NCBI RefSeq assembly: GCF_000346505.1
Contig: NZ_ANOH01000407.1
Span: 1-64,000, forward strand
Origin: Aporhodopirellula sallentina SM41
GTDB lineage: Bacteria > Planctomycetota > Planctomycetia > Pirellulales > Pirellulaceae
Direction: 5' to 3'
DNA length: 64,000 bases
Positions 43,461-51,413 of the stretch are shown piece after piece. Position 1 is the first letter of the stretch, and each line of letters begins with the position of its first letter. The notes under the pieces are model-generated. The model saw nothing but the letters and a program-made list of their open reading frames with translations. It was not told the origin of the DNA and did no database searches. The position numbers were made by a program, and so were the translations under genes.

Positions 43461-44063
43461 GTGACCCAATTCCCTCCGGTATCTGAACTGACGCGGTTGC
43501 AAATCGACTGCGTCGAAAAGTGGCACAACGAACCGATCTCGAATCCGTATTCGGGAATCGAGGAGTTGGTCTGCCGCCAGCACGAATTCAATTATCGTCT
43601 TTGGCACGAGGAAGACATCGCTCGTAGTCCCGATGCCACCGATGAACGAATCGCCGGAGTGAAACGGTCGATTGACAAGCTGAACCAGCAGCGAAACGAC
43701 ATGATCGAAAAGCTCGATGACGCGATCACGGAGATGCTCTCCGAATCCGGTGTCGGTGACACGTCGGCGCTGCCGATTAACACCGAAACCCCGGGCAGCG
43801 CCATCGATCGACTCTCGATCATGTCATTGCGTCTGTACCACTACGCCGAACAACGCGACCGCGACGACGCAACAGATGATCACCGACAAAAGGTGAACGA
43901 CCGAATCGTGTTGTGCGAGGTCCAGCATGCAGACCTGTCCAACAGCCTGCAAACTTTGTTGGACGATTTGTTCGCCGGACGGAAGCAGCACAAGACGTAT
44001 CGCCAGATGAAGATGTACAATGATCCGTCGTTGAATCCCGAAATTTATCGGGCGAAAGGCTAA
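43461..44063 (+). CDS. DUF4254 protein
   Basis: A 200-residue helical protein of the DUF4254 family, cytoplasmic by lack of any signal. The conserved N-terminal region includes NPYSGIEELVCRQHEFNYRLWHEEDIARSP and KRSIDKLNQQRNDMIEKLDDAI; the C-terminal region includes LRLYHYAEQ. It begins with GTG 4 nt after ilvC and so is probably in the ilvC transcript. The family's function is unknown. Confidence 0.88.
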   Translation: MTQFPPVSELTRLQIDCVEKWHNEPISNPYSGIEELVCRQHEFNYRLWHEEDIARSPDATDERIAGVKRSIDKLNQQRNDMIEKLDDAITEMLSESGVGDTSALPINTETPGSAIDRLSIMSLRLYHYAEQRDRDDATDDHRQKVNDRIVLCEVQHADLSNSLQTLLDDLFAGRKQHKTYRQMKMYNDPSLNPEIYRAKG

Positions 44064-44135
44064 ACGCCGTAGGCGGATCGTTGTCCCGGCGGGATTGGTT
44101 TTCTGCTATTTCTTGAAATCGGACCTGCAGTTGTC

Positions 44136-45977
44136 ATGGCATACGTTACGTCCACCATCAACGGCACACCGTCGGACCAATTTGAACTCGACCGCGACGA
44201 AATGAGGATCGGCCGGCATCCCGAGTGCGACATCGTCGTGGACGCCGGTGCGGTCAGTCGCTACCACGCGAAGCTCAACCACGTTGGCGGCGCGTGGATT
44301 GTCGAAGACCTCGGCAGCCGTAACGGGACGTTCGTCAACGGGCAGTTGCTCACACGCCCCCACTCGCTCGCCCAAGGCGACCGGATCCGCATCAGCGAAG
44401 TCGAGCTGCTCTTTCATAGCGACGAGATCCCGGAATTCGCCCGGGGCGGCACCAGCGAAATGACTTTCGACGGTACGAACTTCGGCATCCAAATGGTTGA
44501 CGAAGCGGACACCGAAAGGATCGCGAGTTCGAAGATCGAATTCCGCAGCAGCGACCAGGGTCTGAAAATGACCGCGACGCCCGAGGCGAAACTCGGCGCG
44601 TTGATCGCCATCAATCGCAACCTCACCGGCGCGATTTCGCTCGACGAAGTCCTGCCCAAAGTGCTCACGAGTTTGTTCGAGGTGTTCCCGTCGGCGGACC
44701 GCGGATTCGTTGTGATGGAATCACCCGACGGGTCACTCGTCCCGCGTTGGGTGAAGACGCGTGCCAAGAACGACGAAACCGAAACGGTTCGCATCAGCCG
44801 CACGATCATTCGCAAAACGATGGAAAGCGGCGAGACGATTTTGTCGCTCGACGCGATGGATGACAGCCGGTTCGACAGCAGTGAATCGATCGCCGACTTT
44901 TCAATCCGATCGATGATGTGCGCCCCCTTGCACAACGCGGACGGGGAAGCGATCGGTGCGTTGCAAATCGATTCGACCCAGGGACGCGGCCAGTTCCGCG
45001 ATGAGGACATTGACCTGCTCACCGGTGTGGCCGCACAGGCCAGCGTTGTGATTAACAACGCGCAACTGCACGAACAATCGTTGCGACAAAAGGAAGTCGA
45101 AACGGACCTCAAACTCGCAACGGAAGTACAGCACGCTTTCCTGCCGTCGCGGCAACCGGAAGTGCCGACCTATCGGCTCGAGAGCTACTACCAAGCCGCC
45201 AACCATATCGGCGGTGATTACTTCGACTATGTCGAACTACCCGACGGACGCGTTGCCGTCGTCGTCGCAGACGTGGTCGGACACGGGGTCGCGGCGGCGA
45301 TGTACATGGCCAAACTCGCCGCGGAAACTCGGTTCTGCCTCGCCAGCGAACCCAACTTGGCTCGTGCGGTCGAGCGACTCAATGACTTGATGAGTGGCTT
45401 GCACGTCGAACGCTTCGTGACCTACCTGCTCGTGGTTATCGATCCGAACAGCAACTCCATTTCAATCGTCAACGCGGGGCACATGCCGCCCATCATCCGC
45501 GTCGCGGCAACCGGAGAGATCGCGGAACCCGGCGATGAAGAATCCGGTCTTCCGATTGCAATCGACGAAGGCATGGATTACGAAGTGACCACGTTCCCGT
45601 TCGAGGAAGGTGACCTGGCGGTGATGTACACCGACGGGATTAATGAAGCCATGAACGGCGAAGACGAAGAATGGGGCACTGATCCGCTTCGTCAAATCGT
45701 TCGGGAAGCCATGGTGGTCCCGGGCAGTGATGACATCGCCGCGTCAATCGTCAAACAACGGATCATCGAAAGCGTCTTTGACCACATGGGCGACGCCGTT
45801 CAATTCGATGATATGTGCATGGTGATCATCGAACGCACCGAAGCCCCGAAAAAGACACTCAGTTCCAACGAGACCGTCGAAGAAGACCTCGAACAAACAG
45901 AGAGCGATCTTTCGGGTATTGAGGATACTCCCATATCGCAACCATCGAGAGACCTGAATGACACAGTCGACAAATAG
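44136..45977 (+). CDS. FHA-GAF-SpoIIE-type protein phosphatase
   Basis: A 613-residue cytoplasmic signalling protein. The FHA domain (about 20-95) has IGRHPECDIVVDAGAVSRYHAKL and DLGSRNGTFVNG, the phosphothreonine-binding residues. A GAF domain (about 150-315) and a short coiled coil follow. The PP2C/SpoIIE-like domain (about 350-570) has HIGGDYFDYVELPDGRVAVVVADVVGHGVAAAMYMAK, with metal-binding Asp residues, and VMYTDGINEAMN. A C-terminal acidic tail ends it. Such proteins reverse Ser/Thr kinase signalling or control anti-sigma factors. The 3' end overlaps the oxidoreductase gene by 20 nt. A kinase partner is not encoded nearby. Confidence 0.92.
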   Translation: MAYVTSTINGTPSDQFELDRDEMRIGRHPECDIVVDAGAVSRYHAKLNHVGGAWIVEDLGSRNGTFVNGQLLTRPHSLAQGDRIRISEVELLFHSDEIPEFARGGTSEMTFDGTNFGIQMVDEADTERIASSKIEFRSSDQGLKMTATPEAKLGALIAINRNLTGAISLDEVLPKVLTSLFEVFPSADRGFVVMESPDGSLVPRWVKTRAKNDETETVRISRTIIRKTMESGETILSLDAMDDSRFDSSESIADFSIRSMMCAPLHNADGEAIGALQIDSTQGRGQFRDEDIDLLTGVAAQASVVINNAQLHEQSLRQKEVETDLKLATEVQHAFLPSRQPEVPTYRLESYYQAANHIGGDYFDYVELPDGRVAVVVADVVGHGVAAAMYMAKLAAETRFCLASEPNLARAVERLNDLMSGLHVERFVTYLLVVIDPNSNSISIVNAGHMPPIIRVAATGEIAEPGDEESGLPIAIDEGMDYEVTTFPFEEGDLAVMYTDGINEAMNGEDEEWGTDPLRQIVREAMVVPGSDDIAASIVKQRIIESVFDHMGDAVQFDDMCMVIIERTEAPKKTLSSNETVEEDLEQTESDLSGIEDTPISQPSRDLNDTVDK

Positions 45978-47094
45978 CCCAAGTCACGTCCGTTGGGGCA
46001 TCATCGGCGCCGCCCAAATCGCTCGTAAGAATTGGAAAGCGATCCGGATGAGCGGCAACGGTGTCGTCTCCGCAGTGGCCAGTCGCGATCTCTCTCGCGC
46101 CGAAGCGTTCATTCATGACTGCTGCATGGAGGTCCCGCCGGTCACATTCGATGCGTCCGGGCAAGCCACCCTCGCGCGTCCGGTGGCGGTCGACGATTAC
46201 CAACAACTCATCGACCGCGATGACGTTGACGCGGTCTACATCGCACTGCCGACTTCGCTGCGCAAACGATGGGTAGTCGCGGCGGCGAATGCCGGCAAAC
46301 ATGTGCTGTGCGAAAAACCAATGGCGGTCCACGCTGACGATGCCGAAGAGATGATCGGCGCATGCCGCGCCAACAACGTCACGTTCATGGACGGTGTGAT
46401 GTTCGATCATTCCCAACGCCTGCCTGCGATGAAGCAGGTGTTGGCGGAGCCAGGCAAGGTTGGCACCCTCCGCCGAGTCCAAACGCATTTCTCGTTCTGC
46501 GCCGACGACTCGTTTCAATCGGACAACATCCGGGCGAACGCAGATCTAGAACCGCACGGATGTCTGGGCGACCTCGGCTGGTACTGCATCCGGTTCACCC
46601 TCTGGGCGGCGGACGATCGTTTGCCCACTGCCGTTTCAGGTCGTGCGATCACATCATACGAAGGCGGGAATGTACCGGCAGAATTCCAAGGCGAACTGAA
46701 ATTTGACGACGATTTGTCAGCCGGATTCTTTTGCTCGTTCCGGTGCGTTAACCAACAAACAGCAACGATCACGGGCGACCTCGGCTACGTCACGGTCGAT
46801 GACTTCGTACTGCCCTTCGTCGATGCAGAATCGAAGTGGCAACTGCATCAACACGAACTGCAGGTCGACAACTGTCGGTGGAACTTTGGACGTCACTCCG
46901 TCGGCGACGCCGTGCGAGAACATGCGTCTGGAGAAGCCGATTCGCAGGAAGTCCGCATGATCCGAAGCTTCGGCGAATCGGTCCTCAGCGGAACCCCGGA
47001 TGCTCGTGCCGCTGATATCGCGATGAAGACTCAACGCGTGCTCGACGCCCTTCGACGCAGTGATGCAGAGAAGGGAGCATGGGTCACGTTGTAG
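45958..47094 (+). CDS. Gfo/Idh/MocA-family oxidoreductase
   Basis: A 378-residue NAD(P)-dependent dehydrogenase. The Rossmann motif is WGIIGAAQIARKNWKAIRMSGNGVVSAVASRDLSRAEAF. The family's catalytic Lys is in HVLCEKPMAV, followed by the helix ADDAEEMIGACRANNVTFMDGVMF. The C-terminal alpha/beta domain completes it with LGDLGWYCI. Substrates of the family include inositols and sugar derivatives, but this one cannot be assigned. It overlaps the end of the phosphatase gene by 20 nt. No signal peptide is visible. Confidence 0.92.
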   Translation: MTQSTNSPSHVRWGIIGAAQIARKNWKAIRMSGNGVVSAVASRDLSRAEAFIHDCCMEVPPVTFDASGQATLARPVAVDDYQQLIDRDDVDAVYIALPTSLRKRWVVAAANAGKHVLCEKPMAVHADDAEEMIGACRANNVTFMDGVMFDHSQRLPAMKQVLAEPGKVGTLRRVQTHFSFCADDSFQSDNIRANADLEPHGCLGDLGWYCIRFTLWAADDRLPTAVSGRAITSYEGGNVPAEFQGELKFDDDLSAGFFCSFRCVNQQTATITGDLGYVTVDDFVLPFVDAESKWQLHQHELQVDNCRWNFGRHSVGDAVREHASGEADSQEVRMIRSFGESVLSGTPDARAADIAMKTQRVLDALRRSDAEKGAWVTL

Positions 47095-47118
47095 TCGCGG
47101 TTAGCTGCGACGTTTCCA

Positions 47119-47152
47119 CTGACCTGATCCGAAGTCTGACTACTCCGGCTAC
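47119..47152 (+). repeat. dispersed intergenic repeat, family B, copy 3 (degenerate)
   Basis: TGACCTGA is followed by GAAGTCTGACTACTCCGGCT and ends GGCTAC; the last 22 nt (47131-47152) match the family B consensus at 17 positions. It sits in the gap between the oxidoreductase and DUF2237 genes. This is the weakest of the four copies. Confidence 0.45.
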
Positions 47153-47185
47153 GTTTCTTCTTCCTACTCTTAATTAGTTCAAACA

Positions 47186-47560
47186 ATGCCTGCTCAGAAA
47201 TCGGGTGCCAAAAACGTCCTTGGAACGGAACTCGCCGTCTGCAGCACCGACCCGATGACGGGGTTCTATCGCGATGGATGTTGCAACACCGGCGGTCAAG
47301 ACGTCGGGCTGCATGTCGTCTGTTGCGAGGTGACGGCGGAGTTTCTGCAGTTCAGTCGCGAGCGTGGCAACGACCTCTCGACACCGATGCCGATGTATCA
47401 ATTCCCAGGCCTCAAACCCGGCGATCGTTGGTGCCTATGCGCGGCGAGATGGAAAGAGGCCTACGATGCAGGCAGAGCCCCTCAGGTGCATCTCGAGGCA
47501 ACTCACATCTCCGCACTTGAGTATGCCAGTCTCGAGGAACTGAAAGAGCATCAAATTTGA
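47186..47560 (+). CDS. DUF2237 protein
   Basis: A 124-residue protein of the DUF2237 family, small, cytoplasmic and Cys-rich. The diagnostic run is KNVLGTELAVCSTDPMTGFYRDGCCNTGGQDVGLHVVCCEVTAEFLQFSRERGNDLSTP, followed by FPGLKPGDRWCLCAARWKEAYDAG and APQVHLEATH. The family is widespread in bacteria, with several invariant cysteines suggesting metal binding, but no function is established. It stands alone between an oxidoreductase and a convergent protease gene. Confidence 0.9.
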   Translation: MPAQKSGAKNVLGTELAVCSTDPMTGFYRDGCCNTGGQDVGLHVVCCEVTAEFLQFSRERGNDLSTPMPMYQFPGLKPGDRWCLCAARWKEAYDAGRAPQVHLEATHISALEYASLEELKEHQI

Positions 47561-47603
47561 TTGACGGTTGACGTTGCCACCGAGACCGATACCGAGACCG
47601 AAA

Positions 47604-48140
47604 TCAAAAGCCTGAACGACGCCACCAAAACCTCACGATTTCGGCTACCCTCTCGCCGTCGATCGGATCACCGATCGAAAGCTCATCGGCGAGTGCCGCA
47701 ACCGCGGGCCACACGGGTGGTTCGGCGATCAATCGTTTCAGCCGGGAAATCGCGTCACCGAGAATACGACGCTGCCGTTCGGGCTGGGCATGCATCGTTC
47801 GCACGCACTGTTCGGCTTGCTGCCAATCGAGATGCCAACTCGTGACGTCAATCTCGTCGGCGTCTTCTTCACGGTACAACCATTCGGCAATCGGGCCGGC
47901 GAGGATCGTCAGCAACTCGCGTTGTTGTTGCCAGGGATGGTTCGGGTCGACGCGGCCCCAGTTCACGAGGCAGTCACCAAACCGCCTCGGTAAATCATCT
48001 TCGAGGTCATCATAGACGGACGCCTGTGAAAGCATCACGTGATCGATCTGTGCACCCAAAGCGCAACCGACCACAGCATGCCCGGCTTCGTGATATGCCG
48101 TGTACGTTTCGTCCTCGTCGGATTCCCAATCCCAATCCAT
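47604..48140 (-). CDS. stand-alone M41-like (FtsH protease domain) zinc peptidase
   Basis: A 178-residue protein that consists of a peptidase M41-type fold without any AAA+ ATPase or transmembrane segment. HEAGH at residues 17-21 gives two zinc ligands and the catalytic Glu, within TAYHEAGHAVVGCALGA. The third ligand is probably Asp in SWHLDWQQAEQCVRTM, aligned with Fts[28 protein letters not shown] corresponds to the FtsH segment before it. Such minimal forms are seen in planctomycetes; the substrate is unknown and unfolding help would have to come from another protein. Its 3' end is convergent with DUF2237. Confidence 0.8.
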   Translation of the reverse strand: MDWDWESDEDETYTAYHEAGHAVVGCALGAQIDHVMLSQASVYDDLEDDLPRRFGDCLVNWGRVDPNHPWQQQRELLTILAGPIAEWLYREEDADEIDVTSWHLDWQQAEQCVRTMHAQPERQRRILGDAISRLKRLIAEPPVWPAVAALADELSIGDPIDGERVAEIVRFWWRRSGF

Positions 48141-48180
48141 GTTCGCCTTTGTGGCTTGTTGGCTTTCTTGAAATAATGTC

Positions 48181-48238
48181 GCCGACGTCGCTAGAGTTCG
48201 GGGGAGTCGGGGGACTGAATCCTGGCGGATCCAGCTAC
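48181..48238 (+). repeat. dispersed intergenic repeat, family B, copy 4
   Basis: Starts with GCCGACGTCGC, identical to the start of copy 2, and ends with CTGAATCCTGGCGGATCC followed by AGCTAC (48215-48238), 21 of 24 identical to copy 2. The middle is 11 nt longer and G-rich. It lies between the M41-like gene and leuA, downstream of leuA's stop. The rest of 48141-48363 is without recognised features. Confidence 0.75.
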
Positions 48239-48363
48239 GAGGAGCGGATTCGTTGCATCTGCAAATGCGCTAACGCCGCGCGTCAGCGTGAGGCCTCGAC
48301 GGCTCGGGATGGGTTACCGAGCACGACGAGGCTATCGCATAATCGCCGTGACGTGACGGACGC

Positions 48364-49968
48364 CTACGGCTGGGGCAGCTCGTTTTCGCTCGGGTCATTT
48401 TGACCGGCTGCGATGCGATCGATCGCGTTCAAGATCGCCAGGATCGTGCTCTCGACGCTATCGGTGCTGACACCGACGCCACGATAGCTGCGTCCTTTGT
48501 GCTCGACCTCGATGTTGACTTCGCCGATCGCGTCACGCCCTAACGTCGCGCTGCGGACCCGGAAATCCTTGCACACCAACTCGATCCCCGTAATCTTCTC
48601 GACCGCCCAGAAGGCGGCGTCGATCGGTCCGTCTCCCTGTTCGATCTGCTCGGTGAACTCTTGATCGCCGTGGCCGAGAGTCACACGGACGCGCGGGGTC
48701 TTGTCGCGTGAACTGGTCACTTCGTAATCGAGCAGAGTCCACTGAGTCGCCGACGTTCCGCTGATTTGCTGCTGCACCAACGCAACGATGTCGCCGTCGT
48801 AGATTTCTTTCTTCTTGTCGGCCAGCACTTTGAAACGATCAAACACCGACTGCAACTGTTCGCCGTTGAGCGTGAAGCCGAGTTGTTTCGCGCGATCGGC
48901 CAACGCCGCCCGGCCGCTGTGTTTACCCAACACCAAGTCGGTTTTCGAGAACCCGACTTCCTCGGGCGACATGATCTCGTACGTGCTGCGTTCCTTCAGC
49001 ATGCCGTCTTGGTGAATCCCTGATTCGTGTGCGAACGCGTTGCGACCAACGATGGCCTTGTTGCGTTGCACGCTGATACCGGTCGTCTTGCTGACCAAAC
49101 GGCTGACCGGAACGAGTCGTTTGGAATCGATTCCCGTGGTCAAGTTGAAATAGTCTTGGCGGGTTTTGATCGCCATCACGATCTCTTCCAACGCGGCATT
49201 GCCTGCTCGTTCGCCGATCCCGTTGATTGTGCATTCGATCTGACCGGCACCACCGGCGACCGCCGCCATGGAATTTGCGACCGCCATCCCCAAATCGTTG
49301 TGGCAGTGCGTGCTCAGCACGGCTTTGTCCATGTTCGGCACACGGTCACACAGCATTTTGAACCGGTCAAAAACCTCGCCGGGCGTGGCATAGCCGACCG
49401 TGTCAGGAACGTTGATCGTGGTGGCTCCCGCGTCGATAGCGGCTTCGACGACACGACAGAGGAAATCATGTTCGGTGCGGCACGCATCTTCGGGTGAAAA
49501 CTCGACATCGTCGCAGTAGGCAGCAGCCCGTTTCACTCCGGCGATCGCTCGTTCGACGATTTCGTCAGTCGTCATCCGCAGTTTGAATTGCCGGTGGATC
49601 GCGCTGGTCGCCAGGAAGACGTGGATCCGTGCACTCGAGGCGACTTTCAACGCTTCCCACGCACGATCGATATCCTTCTCGTTGCATCGCGCCAAACCGC
49701 AGATCGTTGACCCGCGTACGGTTTGAGCGATTTGCCGTACCGCCTCAAAGTCGCCTGGCGATGCGATCGGAAATCCGGCTTCGATCACATCAACGCCCAT
49801 ATCGGATAGCGCCGCGGCAACCTCGAGCTTCTCCGACAGGTTCATGCTCGCACCGGGCGACTGTTCGCCGTCGCGGAGAGTGGTGTCGAAGATACGGATG
49901 TGACGCGGTGATGACTCAGGCGTCGGCTCGGCGGTCGGCTGATCCGATACAGATGTGGTTTCAGACAT
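48364..49968 (-). CDS. leuA: 2-isopropylmalate synthase
   Basis: First committed enzyme of leucine synthesis: acetyl-CoA plus 2-oxoisovalerate gives 2-isopropylmalate. The TIM-barrel has FDTTLRDGEQSPGASMNLSEKLEVAAAL, GLARCNEKDIDRAWEA, the metal-binding HCHNDLGMAVANSMAA and NGIGERAGNAALEEIVM. The C-terminal regulatory LeuA dimer domain, which binds leucine, includes DAAFWAVEKITGIELVC and GVGVSTDSVESTILAILNAIDR. At 534 residues it is full length. Upstream on the same strand lie a Leu-rich leader ORF and an intrinsic terminator, so attenuation by leucine supply is likely in addition to feedback inhibition. Confidence 0.97.
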   Translation of the reverse strand: MSETTSVSDQPTAEPTPESSPRHIRIFDTTLRDGEQSPGASMNLSEKLEVAAALSDMGVDVIEAGFPIASPGDFEAVRQIAQTVRGSTICGLARCNEKDIDRAWEALKVASSARIHVFLATSAIHRQFKLRMTTDEIVERAIAGVKRAAAYCDDVEFSPEDACRTEHDFLCRVVEAAIDAGATTINVPDTVGYATPGEVFDRFKMLCDRVPNMDKAVLSTHCHNDLGMAVANSMAAVAGGAGQIECTINGIGERAGNAALEEIVMAIKTRQDYFNLTTGIDSKRLVPVSRLVSKTTGISVQRNKAIVGRNAFAHESGIHQDGMLKERSTYEIMSPEEVGFSKTDLVLGKHSGRAALADRAKQLGFTLNGEQLQSVFDRFKVLADKKKEIYDGDIVALVQQQISGTSATQWTLLDYEVTSSRDKTPRVRVTLGHGDQEFTEQIEQGDGPIDAAFWAVEKITGIELVCKDFRVRSATLGRDAIGEVNIEVEHKGRSYRGVGVSTDSVESTILAILNAIDRIAAGQNDPSENELPQP

Positions 49969-50082
49969 GAGAATTCAAGGAACGCAAGGGTTGTGACGGA
50001 CGGTAAAGGAATGGGGGAAAGGGGAAATGGTCGGGCGGGGCCAGAACGGCCACCGCTCCGATCCACGAAATAGCCAAATCAC

Positions 50083-50122
50083 AAAAAAAAGCCCGAGTCG
50101 CACAGCAAAGGCGGCTCGGGCT
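50083..50122 (-). terminator. intrinsic terminator (attenuator) upstream of leuA
   Basis: On the minus strand AGCCCGAGCCGC pairs with GCGACTCGGGCT around a 9-nt loop, giving 11-12 bp with one G-U pair, and is directly followed by eight T. It is a textbook Rho-independent terminator, located 34 nt after the stop of the Leu-rich leader ORF and 114 nt before the leuA ATG. Its 5' arm (CGAGCCGCC) can also pair with GGCAGCTCG inside the leader ORF at eight of nine positions, an alternative that would prevent termination. Confidence 0.85.
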
Positions 50123-50156
50123 AATTCGTTTGATCGGTGGTCAGGAAAGCGATGCT

Positions 50157-50240
50157 CTACGTACCCACGACGAATCGGCTCGAGCTGCCTGGAAGCAGTC
50201 CGAGGTCGATAATAAGTCGTAGAGCTAGTCGGTTTCGCAT
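50157..50240 (-). CDS. leuL: leucine-rich leader peptide upstream of leuA
   Basis: A 27-codon ORF begins at ATG 50238-50240 and ends at TAG 50157-50159. It carries six Leu codons within residues 5-16 (segment LALRLIIDLGLL), together with two Ile. Six codons of 27 is far above the expected Leu share, and they cluster in the middle. An intrinsic terminator follows after 34 nt and leuA after a further 114 nt. This is the arrangement of a ribosome-mediated attenuator: scarce charged tRNA-Leu would stall the ribosome in the Leu run and let GGCAGCTCG in codons 18-20 sequester the terminator arm. The Shine-Dalgarno signal is weak (GAAG). The symbol is used by analogy only. Confidence 0.7.
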   Translation of the reverse strand: MRNRLALRLIIDLGLLPGSSSRFVVGT

Positions 50241-50353
50241 GGCTTCAAAATAAACAGCGGGTCCAGACTTGGTCAAGCCTACCGAAAAAGGTTTTCGACA
50301 CGACCGAGACGCAAAAAGAGCTTTCCTGTCTGAGAAACGCCGTCGAATACGCC

Positions 50354-50406
50354 GTAGTGGATCTTGTGAAAGCCGCTGCATGAGGATCCTTCACGAGATC
50401 CACTAC
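50354..50406 (+). repeat. hairpin repeat, family A, copy 3 (degenerate)
   Basis: Left arm begins GTAGTGGATCTTGTGAAAG (50354-50372), the loop region contains GCTGCATGA in the same orientation as copy 2, and the right arm GGATCCTTCACGAG plus ATCCACTAC closes at 50406. Two bases of the left arm (AT of GATCC) and one loop base are missing relative to the other copies. Compensating changes (GTGAA with TTCAC instead of GTTAA with TTAAC) preserve the stem. Confidence 0.8.
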
Positions 50407-50549
50407 CCGCAAATCGAGCTGACGGAACGACCAGGCCGCAAATTCAACCACTTCAGCCCCGGTCGCCGCCACGCGAAAAATACAAGCCGAATTGACCCCA
50501 CGGGGGTGGGACCTTAGACTTTTCCGCTTTTCTTTCCCGGCAATTCTAA

Positions 50550-51413
50550 ATGAATCAAGCGATCGCAAAAGCGGACACTCTCATCGAAGCGATGGGATGG
50601 ATCCGCCGATTTCGTGGCAAAACGACGGTGATCAAACTCGGTGGCAGTTTGCTCGAAGATCGAACCGCGATGCACCATTTGCTGTTGGACGTGGTCTTCA
50701 TGGAAACCGTGGGGCTGCGTCCCGTGGTGGTTCACGGTGGAGGTAAAGCGATCACGAAGGCCATGGCGGACGCAGGAATCGCCGCACAGTTCATTCGCGG
50801 ACGACGAGTGACCGACGAAGCATCGTTGAAAGTGGTCGAACAAGTCCTCGCCGGTGAGCTAAACGTCGAATTGACCGAGACAATGGAACGGCTCGGCGGC
50901 CGGGCGATGAACCTATCGCCGCGAACGACCTGCGTGCTGCACGGAAAAAAGATGCTTGATCCCGATGGTGAGGATCTCGGTTTCGTCGGCGAAGTCACTT
51001 CGGTCGATCGAGACGTGATCGAAAGCCTCGCGTACACCGATCAGGTTCCCGTGATCCCGTCGCTCTGTTACGACGACGAGGGGCAACTCTATAACGTCAA
51101 CGCGGATACCGCTGCGATGGCCGTGGCTCAGTCACTCGGCGCAGACAAATTGGTGTTCCTTTCTGACGTCAACGGCGTGCGAAAGGACGAGACCGACCCG
51201 AAATCGATCATTCCGGCCATGTCAGCGGAAACGGCGCGGGAGTTGATTGCCAGCGGCGTGATCCGTGGTGGCATGATTCCGAAGGTGGAGGCGTGCTTGC
51301 AAACGCTCGACCGAGGCGTCCAAAAAGTACACATCATCGATGGGCGGCTGCGTCATTCGCTGCTGCTGGAAATTTTCACCACCGATGGTGTCGGTACTGA
51401 GATCCACGCATGA
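50550..51413 (+). CDS. argB: acetylglutamate kinase
   Basis: Phosphorylates N-acetylglutamate in arginine synthesis. The N-terminal phosphate loop is [11 protein letters not shown], followed by [17 protein letters not shown], the acetylglutamate site. [41 protein letters not shown] and [32 protein letters not shown] complete the amino-acid kinase fold. At 287 residues it is of normal length. Its TGA overlaps the ATG of the argD-like gene as ATGA. Confidence 0.96.
   Translation: MNQAIAKADTLIEAMGWIRRFRGKTTVIKLGGSLLEDRTAMHHLLLDVVFMETVGLRPVVVHGGGKAITKAMADAGIAAQFIRGRRVTDEASLKVVEQVLAGELNVELTETMERLGGRAMNLSPRTTCVLHGKKMLDPDGEDLGFVGEVTSVDRDVIESLAYTDQVPVIPSLCYDDEGQLYNVNADTAAMAVAQSLGADKLVFLSDVNGVRKDETDPKSIIPAMSAETARELIASGVIRGGMIPKVEACLQTLDRGVQKVHIIDGRLRHSLLLEIFTTDGVGTEIHA

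Larger units (their letters stand above)
49969..50549. other. leuA/argB divergent region
   Basis: The 581-nt gap between divergent leuA and argB contains, on the leuA side, the leader ORF and terminator described separately (50083-50240) and, on the argB side, a family A hairpin at 50354-50406. A promoter for leuA should lie upstream of 50240 on the minus strand. No other gene is supported here. Confidence 0.5.
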
